Below are positions 1 through 6,564 of a stretch of DNA of 7,658 nt, piece by piece (positions within the stretch are counted from its first letter, which is position 1; every line of letters starts with the position of its first letter). The notes beneath the pieces are model-generated. The model did no database searches, was not told the origin of the DNA, and was given only the letters and a program-made list of their open reading frames with translations. A program made the translations under genes and the position numbers. The stretch is taken from NCBI GenBank assembly GCA_964397565.1, contig CAYNJC010000071.1, positions 1-7,658 on the forward strand, written 5' to 3'. Origin of the DNA: JAPLST01 sp964397565 (GTDB lineage: Bacteria > Auribacterota > UBA3054 > JAPLST01).

Positions 1-35
1 GCCCGCCGCCCGCCGCCCGGTGCCCGGTGCCCGTC
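1..35. repeat. Heptamer tandem repeat, G-quadruplex-like on the minus strand
   Basis: There are five head-to-tail 7-base units: GCCCGCC twice, GCCCGGT twice, then GCCCGTC. The array starts at the first base of the window, so its true length is unknown. Each unit has a CCC run, and the five runs are separated by exactly four bases. The minus strand, which is the sense strand of the operon, therefore reads as five GGG tracts with 4-base loops, a canonical quadruplex pattern. The array begins 18 bases after the stop codon of the last gene, so it would lie in the 3' end of the transcript if transcription continues that far. No hairpin plus U-tract terminator is visible here. Confidence 0.9.
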
Positions 36-53
36 GGCATTCTCATTGTAATG

Positions 54-716
54 TCAGTGCCTCCCGATCCCACTTGGCCTGTTTGACAAGTTGCAGTCTC
101 TATTGAGGATAGCCATATAGAACTGTGCTCCGTGACACCCCAGGGTAGCTGCTTTTGTCATGCACTTCGCCTTTGCATCAGCATCACCCACAATAATGGC
201 GTAGTATAAAGCCAATCGAAACGCTGCGCTTGCATCATCGTTTGACACCACGGCTTCATTCAGAACACAGATTTGCTCGCCGGAAAGTCCAAATACCTGT
301 GCAAGATCATTACTCTGATATACCTTGCCAATCATTTCAACATTTTCAACTGCTTCAGTTACGCCGCCAATGTATGCGGTCATCGTGAGCCACCTAAGTT
401 GTTGGGGAACATCTCTTCTTGAAAGAATATAGTAGGCAAATAGTCGTGCAGCTGCCATCGCATCATTGCTTGTGATGGTAGCTTCGCGCATGACGCTAAT
501 TTCGTTTGTGCTCAACCAGAACTCCCGCTGCGTGCCTGTAGGTGAGTATTGAGTGTCGTACAATTCATTGGAGATGGCATAAACAATGGAGCATGGTTTT
601 GCGAATACATCTCTGTCTTCTGGTAGCGGGAAGAATGGTAATTCTGCAGCATCCATAAAAATCGACGCACCTAGCAAAAACAGCCCAACCGCTACGCACA
701 GTACCCATGAACACAT
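54..716 (-). CDS. Exported Sel1-like repeat protein, candidate immunity protein of the RHS toxin
   Basis: The product is 220 residues from the ATG at 716. I chose this start over an in-frame ATG at 746 because AAGGAG lies five bases upstream and because it puts a hydrophobic segment (residues 3-20) right at the N terminus. That segment is a signal peptide or signal anchor with no lipobox cysteine. The rest is a 76-residue internal duplication. Each half begins with F-x-L-S followed by an E-A helix and SND (from F66 and F142), then an R-L-x-x-YY helix and an A-x-x-G turn. The A..YY..D...A..AA..G..A spacing matches Sel1-like (alpha/alpha solenoid) repeats. Sel1-like proteins commonly act in protein-protein binding. 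The gene lies 44 bases downstream of the RHS gene, whose variable tip shares its lower GC content (about 47%). From position and export I infer that it neutralises the tip in the periplasm or at the membrane. No direct family match to a named immunity protein is claimed. Confidence 0.72.
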   Translation of the reverse strand: MCSWVLCVAVGLFLLGASIFMDAAELPFFPLPEDRDVFAKPCSIVYAISNELYDTQYSPTGTQREFWLSTNEISVMREATITSNDAMAAARLFAYYILSRRDVPQQLRWLTMTAYIGGVTEAVENVEMIGKVYQSNDLAQVFGLSGEQICVLNEAVVSNDDASAAFRLALYYAIIVGDADAKAKCMTKAATLGCHGAQFYMAILNRDCNLSNRPSGIGRH

Positions 717-720
717 ATTT

Positions 721-727
721 TCTCCTT
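721..727 (-). promoter_or_regulatory. Ribosome binding site deciding the start of the Sel1-like gene
   Basis: The minus strand reads AAGGAGA, with AAGGAG ending five bases before the ATG at 716. No comparable purine-rich motif precedes the upstream in-frame ATG at 746. This supports the shorter 220-residue product. Confidence 0.75.
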
Positions 728-760
728 GTTCTGTAATTATCGGCATTAGATATCAGCTGC

Positions 761-3700
761 TCACTTGGAAGTTGCTTGGTTGGGAACAGAGTTGTGTGTG
801 GTAACAGCGGCATTCACAGGAGTTCGTGATATCTCCGTACTGTTCCTATAGGTAACTTCATATACAGGCTTGTTAACGTCTGGATTCGTAAGACCAGACG
901 GACGACCTGAACTAGGACTTGGGCCTATTGTTATGGTTAGTTCAGTGAATCCTTTAACAGGATTCGGTATGTTTTTTGAAAGCTCTTGCGCGGTTCCGCC
1001 TTCCTTTCCTGCTGAGCAAGAGTTGTCCAATACCGTCTTGTCCTTACTATAGCCAGGTACAGCTGTTACCTTCTTTGCCATGTCCGCAGGACTCACTATT
1101 TTCGGCATCTTGCCACGCGTATCTGCATATTGACCCGATCCTGTGCCGTGGGCCTCTATCGTAATAGTCTTGCTTGTGGGATCTGTTTCTTCCTTTCCAC
1201 CTTTCAGGTCGATGTCGGCAAGTCCAAGAGGATCCAGCCAATTTACCGCATTATTCCCACAGAACTGATAGAGATTGATGGAATCCTGATAATCAATCGG
1301 GTCGCGCTGGGTCCAGCGGCCGGCCACCGGATCGTAGACGCGATAGGCATACAAGTAAAGCTTGGCGTCGGCCAGGAATTCCTTGGTCGAGAAAGTGTAG
1401 CGCGGAGTGAACGGACCAGTCGCCGCATAGCAGTTACCGAACGCATCGTGGCGGAAGGTGCTGTTAGCCGCACCGTCGGGATTCAACACCACCAGCGTGT
1501 CGCCGCGATGGTTGCTTAAGTAGTAGTGTGGCTTGGGCGAGTCCAGCACTTCCACTTCGGCAATGACATCGCCAATGCCCTCGGCGATGCCCAGCCCGCG
1601 CACATACCAGCGCGTGATCTCGTTGTTGCTGTTGAACTCCGCCAGTGTCAACGGCCCTTGGCACGCATCATAACGCCAAACCAATGAATTGGTGCTTGGG
1701 CCGATTCCCACCGCAATCCGCTCGTTGCGCGAGTTGTACTTGAACTCGTTGACGAAATTCGTCCCGACGATCTTGACCAGTTTGTTCTGCACGTTGTAAT
1801 AATAGCAATTCGTGACGTTTTTGACAATGCTGGTGGACAAGTTGCCGGCCAGATCATACCAGTAGCGCGACGAGGCCGACTGCGACCCGCGCCAGATGTT
1901 GGTCATCTTGTTGGCGATCGAGTAGCCGTAATATTCATGGATGGCTTGGCCGGTCGTGACCGCACTCACGCGATTCTGGGCATTGTCGTAGCTGTAGCTA
2001 TTGGGTGGTCCCTCTTCCCAGTCATCACCACCACAGCTGAGCCATTCGGTTTCTTGGGTCAATTGGTCGCGATTGTCATACTGATACTTGAATTGTCGCT
2101 CGGTGCCGCTGATGGTCTCGTGCATCTCGCTGATCTGCTGGGCGTTGTTGTATTGGTATTCGACTATGGGACCGCCACCGATAATGGTGACCAGACGATT
2201 CTCGGTGTCATACGAGTGGAGCTGTAAGGCTATCTGGGTGCTGCTCTGGTAGTATCTCTTCCAAGCCACGTTGCCGTTGGCATTGTAGGTGTAGGAACAA
2301 GAGATGTCGAGCGCGCGCGGCCTACCCCAAACGCACGTAAGGCGATTGAGGCTATCGTAGGTGTAGGTGGTCTTGATGGGTAGATAATCCGAGACGAAGT
2401 CCTGGGTGGTGCAATTATCGGCGAGATCGTAACAATTTAACAAGGAGTAAAAGAGTGAAGGAGCAGAAGCAAACTGTGTGAACGAGAAGACTGGGCGGTT
2501 GAGGTGGTCGTAAGTGTTGGTGAGCGTGCCGGCCCAGTCGGCGAGATTGGTCAGGTTGCCCACGGTGTCGTAAGCGTAGCTGATGACCTGATTGTCGAAG
2601 CCGCCGTAGATGAGGGACCAGTTACACGTTGAAGGTGTTAGGCTGGCAGGTACAGACGTGACATCCGCAGGCATTTCGTTTTCGGTGGTGAAGGGCACGT
2701 AGGCGGAGGCGATCACGCGGTCGAGCTTGTCGTAGGCATTGGTGACGGCGACGCCACGCTCGTCAACCGCCCAGATTTGGCGATTGAAATTGTCGAAACC
2801 GGCGGCGCGCGTGCTGCCGTCGGGGAAGCGCACGCCGGTCAATTGTTCGCGGCAATAGAAGTACTCGGTCGTGTTAGCGGCGGCGTCCATGAGCTTGCTG
2901 ACGAGATTGCCGGTGTACTCTTTCTTGACCCAGTCGTTGTTGGGATAATCCACGCGAACGAGGTGGCCGGCGTCGTCGTAAGTGTTGTCCGTCCAGCGCC
3001 CGGCGCGGTCACGCGCGCGGACCGGATAGCCGGCGGCGTTGTACACGTTTGAAATGTAGGTGCTGTCAGGGAAATAGGTCGCCGTGGTGCGATCCATGAT
3101 GTCGTAGGCGTTTCTGGTGATGTAACGTGCGGACTCAGAATTGCCAGGGGCATTGACTTCAATCTGGCGACCGAGAGTGTCATAGCTATAGGTGGTGACG
3201 CGGTCAACGGCGTCGCGCGTGGCGACAAGAAAACCAAAGTCAGTGTCTGTTGGCTCAGCGGAGGTGTAGGAGGAAATCGTACCGGCGGTTCGATTTGTGG
3301 AGTAGAAGCTGCGAGTGATGCGGCCGAGCGGGTCGAAGGATTTTATGACCTGGCCGGCGGTGTTGTAAAGATTCGAGGCGGTGCGGCGGAGGCCGTTATA
3401 ATCTTCCATGGTGACCAGCAGATTGCCGCAAGCATCGAAGATATTACTGTTGACGACGCCGCGCGGGTCTGTGACGCAAGTCTGGTCGAGCTTGTTGGCC
3501 GCGTACAAATAGGAGGTGATGTTGTCATAGGGATCGGTGGCGCTGGTCAGATTGTCGTGATCATCATAGGCGAAATGGTTGATGTCGCTTGGGCCGTTCT
3601 CGCCGGTGGGATAGCGGGTAAGCGATGTATACCGAAATCGGCTGTCCAACTCGTAGCGCCGCAGCAATTCCTCATCGAGGACATTTTCAGTTTCGCAGCC

Positions 3701-5266
3701 GTACCATTGCATGTTGAGCGGCTCGTAGAACAGGCCGTAATCTTTGTAGTCATATGTACCGGCCGGCGAGATGGTTTCTGTGGTGGCCGAGCCCGTACCG
3801 GTACGGCAATCATAACTATGAGCGATGCGGGTGTAGCTGTTGGTGGTGAGGCCATTGTCGGTGATGACGAGAATCGAGGATGGTTCGTACTTCGAGGATA
3901 AACTGTTCTCGTAGGTTACCAAAGTCAAGTCGGAATATTCGATGACCGTGGTGCCGGCGGGCGTGATGATCTGGGTGAGCAGGGGCAGGCTGACGCCATT
4001 TACGCTTGGGTCTAATGTGGCGGGCGAATAGATATTGGTGACAAGGTCGCCATTGGGCAGACGTACGGAGGAGAGCAGGCGCAGCGTGTATTTCGTCACT
4101 TCATTGTTTATATAGGGCCAATCCTGATAGGTGAACTGGGCGGCGCGAAGCGCCTGGCCGTTGCGCATGTGGACAAGGTTGGTGACCGTGGGCGTGGATT
4201 TGTAGATGTTGGTGCTCTGGCTAGCAATGTCTTGTGAGAAAAGCTCGGTCGCCAGCAGCAGGGCATCAGCACTGGCGACGTTCGACACGCAGGTGGGCAC
4301 GCGCAACATGGTGGTGTTATAGTCCCAGCCGGATTGTATATCTACCGAGAACGCACCGACGGCCTCTATGACATTGCTATAGGTGAAATGGAGGGTGTTG
4401 CCGTTGCGGTCGATGATGCGGTTGGGCCAACTCCATTTTGAGAAACTGTTGCAGGTGTTGTTGCGAATCTCGGAGAATTCGGCTATAGGCGCGTTGGTTT
4501 CATCAATGGCGAGGCCGCTGCCCCAGAACTGGATAGTCTCGCTGGCCGAGCACGCGCTGGCTTTGGTGAGCGGCTGGGGCGTCCAAGAGAGGCTGCTCCA
4601 GTCGTTTTGTTCTATTTCAGCGGCTGGAAGGTCGGCAGCTTTGAAACTGGCCGACGGGGTCGGCCCACCATTGACGTTGAGCGTGCGCTCGTAGTAAGGA
4701 ACGCCGATAATGGTCTTGAGGCTGGCGTTGCGCTCGATGCTAGGCGCAAGATTGTCGCTCCAGCAGTTGCCGAAGCTGCCGGCGTCGGCGGCAAAGCTGT
4801 AGGACGGGATTCCATATGGATCGTTGATATCAATCTGTTTTGTGATGGTGGGTGGCGAATACGTCAAGGTGGGCGCCATGTCGGCCGGACCGAGCGGGAT
4901 ATTCACGGCAAAGAGGGTGTGCGCGACGGCGGCGTTGAGCGCAACATTGTTGACCGCGACCTGCGGCAGGTAGGAGGGCTTGGCGCCGCTGTCGGCGTCG
5001 TCACCCTTGGGGCGCGGATCGGCGTAATTGACCCAGATGGCGGGCTTGCTTTGGCGGAAGGCCGGCCGTTTCGAAGGATCATCTACATTGGCATATGCAA
5101 CCGGCGTCAGCGAAGTAATGCCGGCCAGCAGCGTGAGCGGCACATGCGCGGCAACGGTGAGCGCGCGCGCAAGTGCATCCGCCGCATGGGGCGCGCTGGT
5201 GGCAAAGCACAGGACAAGATAGCCAATAAGGATGTGGTGCAGCCGACGTATGCAGTGAGTGTTCAT
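761..5266 (-). CDS. Secreted RHS/YD-repeat polymorphic toxin with a clan CD cysteine peptidase-like tip
   Basis: The product is 1501 residues. AAGGAA lies seven bases before the ATG. Residues 1-59 hold two hydrophobic stretches (about 11-24 and 38-57), each followed by a possible signal peptidase site (after A28 or A59), so export by Sec is likely. Residues about 100-480 form a beta-rich N-terminal region, including a G-N-C-W-S-D-N-L segment resembling the FGxGW motif often seen before YD repeats. YD repeats run from about 560 to 1240, with motifs such as SYDTLGR, TNAYDKLDR and TYDSLNR. The RHS core spans about 1248-1349 and includes YLSNHRGD, YAYRVYDPVAGRW, RDPID, NLYQFCGNN and DPLGL. In this family, RHS shells enclose the toxin, and an aspartyl self-cleavage occurs after DPxGL, here after L1349, with D1322 and D1345 in the expected places. 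The last 151 residues are the effector. No PAAR domain or T6SS adaptor is present at the N terminus, so the delivery route is unknown. The reading frame is intact. Confidence 0.93.
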   Translation of the reverse strand: MNTHCIRRLHHILIGYLVLCFATSAPHAADALARALTVAAHVPLTLLAGITSLTPVAYANVDDPSKRPAFRQSKPAIWVNYADPRPKGDDADSGAKPSYLPQVAVNNVALNAAVAHTLFAVNIPLGPADMAPTLTYSPPTITKQIDINDPYGIPSYSFAADAGSFGNCWSDNLAPSIERNASLKTIIGVPYYERTLNVNGGPTPSASFKAADLPAAEIEQNDWSSLSWTPQPLTKASACSASETIQFWGSGLAIDETNAPIAEFSEIRNNTCNSFSKWSWPNRIIDRNGNTLHFTYSNVIEAVGAFSVDIQSGWDYNTTMLRVPTCVSNVASADALLLATELFSQDIASQSTNIYKSTPTVTNLVHMRNGQALRAAQFTYQDWPYINNEVTKYTLRLLSSVRLPNGDLVTNIYSPATLDPSVNGVSLPLLTQIITPAGTTVIEYSDLTLVTYENSLSSKYEPSSILVITDNGLTTNSYTRIAHSYDCRTGTGSATTETISPAGTYDYKDYGLFYEPLNMQWYGCETENVLDEELLRRYELDSRFRYTSLTRYPTGENGPSDINHFAYDDHDNLTSATDPYDNITSYLYAANKLDQTCVTDPRGVVNSNIFDACGNLLVTMEDYNGLRRTASNLYNTAGQVIKSFDPLGRITRSFYSTNRTAGTISSYTSAEPTDTDFGFLVATRDAVDRVTTYSYDTLGRQIEVNAPGNSESARYITRNAYDIMDRTTATYFPDSTYISNVYNAAGYPVRARDRAGRWTDNTYDDAGHLVRVDYPNNDWVKKEYTGNLVSKLMDAAANTTEYFYCREQLTGVRFPDGSTRAAGFDNFNRQIWAVDERGVAVTNAYDKLDRVIASAYVPFTTENEMPADVTSVPASLTPSTCNWSLIYGGFDNQVISYAYDTVGNLTNLADWAGTLTNTYDHLNRPVFSFTQFASAPSLFYSLLNCYDLADNCTTQDFVSDYLPIKTTYTYDSLNRLTCVWGRPRALDISCSYTYNANGNVAWKRYYQSSTQIALQLHSYDTENRLVTIIGGGPIVEYQYNNAQQISEMHETISGTERQFKYQYDNRDQLTQETEWLSCGGDDWEEGPPNSYSYDNAQNRVSAVTTGQAIHEYYGYSIANKMTNIWRGSQSASSRYWYDLAGNLSTSIVKNVTNCYYYNVQNKLVKIVGTNFVNEFKYNSRNERIAVGIGPSTNSLVWRYDACQGPLTLAEFNSNNEITRWYVRGLGIAEGIGDVIAEVEVLDSPKPHYYLSNHRGDTLVVLNPDGAANSTFRHDAFGNCYAATGPFTPRYTFSTKEFLADAKLYLYAYRVYDPVAGRWTQRDPIDYQDSINLYQFCGNNAVNWLDPLGLADIDLKGGKEETDPTSKTITIEAHGTGSGQYADTRGKMPKIVSPADMAKKVTAVPGYSKDKTVLDNSCSAGKEGGTAQELSKNIPNPVKGFTELTITIGPSPSSGRPSGLTNPDVNKPVYEVTYRNSTEISRTPVNAAVTTHNSVPNQATSK
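764..1216 (-). other. Variable toxin tip domain (clan CD cysteine peptidase-like) of the RHS protein
   Basis: This region encodes residues 1351-1501, directly after the core motif DPLGLA. A predicted strand T-I-T-I precedes E-A-H-G (His1373). A helix follows (SPADMAKKV), then a second strand (KTVLDNS) ending in C-S-A-G (Cys1417), then a helix (TAQELSKNI). Hydrophobic strand plus HG, and about 44 residues later a hydrophobic strand plus C-x-x-G, is the order of the catalytic His and Cys in clan CD peptidases (C80, caspases, CHAT, gingipains). I recall RHS tips with a similar S-P-x-D-L-A, P-x-Y and S-C-x-T-G arrangement. The last 40 or so residues are polar and look disordered. The GC content is about 47% over the rows 781-1200, below that of the core. 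The activity is inferred, because some relatives of this fold are inactive or self-processing rather than toxic. Confidence 0.6.
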
Positions 5267-5273
5267 AGGGAAG

Positions 5274-5297
5274 TTCCTTAAGATACCTGTTAAGGAA
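5274..5297 (-). promoter_or_regulatory. Inverted repeat joining the stop codon of gene 2 to the ribosome binding site of the RHS gene
   Basis: On the minus strand, TTCCTTAA is followed by an 8-base loop (CAGGTATC) and then by its perfect complement TTAAGGAA. The left arm contains the TAA stop of the upstream gene. The right arm contains AAGGAA, the Shine-Dalgarno of the RHS gene seven bases before its ATG. A ribosome finishing the upstream gene would open the stem and expose the site, so this may be a translational coupling switch. The stem has only two G-C pairs and is therefore weak, and no U-tract follows, which argues against an intrinsic terminator. Confidence 0.5.
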
Positions 5298-6564
5298 GCG
5301 GGGTTATGAGTCTGGTGCGACGCTTTTGCTCAAATATGTTATTGGACAATACGCGATTGGTAATGATAACGGGATTATGTTCGGCGACCCAATCCATGGA
5401 GGGCCAGTCGTGCAGCAGCATGTCGGTCAGCGCGGCATCGTTGGTGCCGGCATCCGGGCCGGTGAGGGCGCGGCCAATGGCCTCCATGGTGTAGAGATCG
5501 AAGGGCATAGTTAGCGTGAGCTGGGCCGTAATGGCGGTGACGACGGCGGGCGAAAGCATGGCATCAAGCTCCGCGCGGAGATGCGCGACCGCAGGTGTGA
5601 AATAAGTTGCGCCGACAGTCAAGTCTTCGAGGCGCATAAGCTGACGAACCTGATTGGTCACATCGCCGGATTCGCGCGCGAGGTCGGCGCTTGCCCTAAC
5701 TTTGTACAATTCGTTTTTGTGATAATCAATCGAGGGGATGCGAATGGCGTACAGCGCCAGCGCCGTATCTCGCCGGCCGCGCAGGCGGTAGAGTTCGGCG
5801 GCCTTGATGTAAGAGGCATCGGTGAAGACGAGACAGGCCGGATAGCGATGGACTTCAAGAAAATGCGGCAGGGCGGCGTTGGGTTGATGGCTAATTTCGT
5901 GCAGCAACACACCCAGCCAATAATGACTGTTGCCGAGGGTAAAGCCGTCGGGATTGGCCGGCGCGACCAGCAGTTCGAACAAGTTCTTGGCGCGGGCGAA
6001 GTCGCCCTGCGACACCATGTGACGCGCCCACCAGAAGGCAGTCATGGGCGCGCCGCGCAGGCGGAAGAGCGGCACGTACCGGTCGAGGTTTTGCAAGGGG
6101 TCGTTTGTAGTTGCGACGCGCTGTTTGAGCTCTTCGAGCAAGCGCAGCGCGGACAGCGTGGTGCGGACGGACAGCGGCGGCTGGCTGGTGGCGCTGGATT
6201 TGGTCAAGACGTCAAGCTGGCTGCCCAAAGCGGCGAGATTATGGCGTAACTGTGCATCTGCGGCGCAGGTGTCGTCAGCGCTCAAATCCCACGGCGCGGT
6301 GTCGGCGGCAATGCGGGCCTGCCAGCGCGCTGCTTGCACCAAAGCCAGTGCATAGGCGGGCGATGCCCCGTGTTCGAGCGTGTCCGCGACGCGCTCGCGC
6401 AATTCAGGGTCGAGATAGGGCAGTGTGTCGGCAAGGTACACAGTAATCTCATAGGAGCAGGTCGGCCCGCGCTGTTGTGCTGCCCAAGGCGGGGCGGGCA
6501 GCATGGCGCCATACGCCGCCGCGCCAGCCAGCATGATGCCGGCAATAAGCGCAATGCGACTCAC
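5290..6564 (-). CDS. Exported TPR-like helical repeat protein, function unknown
   Basis: The product is 424 residues with a GTG start. The start overlaps the stop of the upstream gene as GTGA, and GGAG lies six bases before it (6571-6574). Residues 4-20 are hydrophobic after a single Arg, with alanine-rich possible cleavage sites between about A17 and A29, so this is a signal peptide. The middle (about 175-310) has a TPR-like periodicity: F-W-W-A-R-H-M-V-S-Q-G-D-F-A-R-A-K-N-L-F-E, then S-H-Y-W-L-G-V-L-L-H-E, K-A-A-E-L-Y-R-L-R-G, and A-D-L-A-R-E-S-G-D. Such solenoids usually scaffold protein complexes. The remainder is helical with no enzyme motif that I recognise. Tight coupling to gene 1 and placement just before the RHS gene suggest a partner role in export, folding or display of the RHS protein. 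This is inferred from context only. Confidence 0.85.
   Translation of the reverse strand: MSRIALIAGIMLAGAAAYGAMLPAPPWAAQQRGPTCSYEITVYLADTLPYLDPELRERVADTLEHGASPAYALALVQAARWQARIAADTAPWDLSADDTCAADAQLRHNLAALGSQLDVLTKSSATSQPPLSVRTTLSALRLLEELKQRVATTNDPLQNLDRYVPLFRLRGAPMTAFWWARHMVSQGDFARAKNLFELLVAPANPDGFTLGNSHYWLGVLLHEISHQPNAALPHFLEVHRYPACLVFTDASYIKAAELYRLRGRRDTALALYAIRIPSIDYHKNELYKVRASADLARESGDVTNQVRQLMRLEDLTVGATYFTPAVAHLRAELDAMLSPAVVTAITAQLTLTMPFDLYTMEAIGRALTGPDAGTNDAALTDMLLHDWPSMDWVAEHNPVIITNRVLSNNIFEQKRRTRLITPLP

Noticed and set aside
1..53. CRISPR array or attachment site in the left repeat
   Set aside because: The units are seven bases with no spacers, and no integrase or cas gene is present in the window.
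717..746. Upstream in-frame ATG giving a 230-residue form of the Sel1-like protein
   Set aside because: It has no ribosome binding site, while the ATG at 716 has AAGGAG at five bases and places the hydrophobic segment at the N terminus.
749..759. Adjacent palindromes GATATC and CAGCTG in the gap before the last gene
   Set aside because: Six-base palindromes of this kind occur by chance and no repeat copy or spacing supports an operator.
4607..5281. Plus-strand open frame of 224 codons opposite the RHS N-terminal region
   Set aside because: It is antisense to a well-supported gene, is arginine- and glycine-rich as expected of a GC-rich shadow frame, and shows no domain or ribosome binding site.
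5274..5297. Intrinsic terminator between gene 2 and the RHS gene
   Set aside because: The stem is A-T-rich and no U-tract follows on the sense strand. The sequence runs straight into the RHS start codon.
5581..6249. Plus-strand open frame of 222 codons opposite the TPR-like gene
   Set aside because: It lies entirely antisense to the 424-residue coding frame, which has a signal peptide, repeats and coupled translation signals. The composition is that of a shadow frame.
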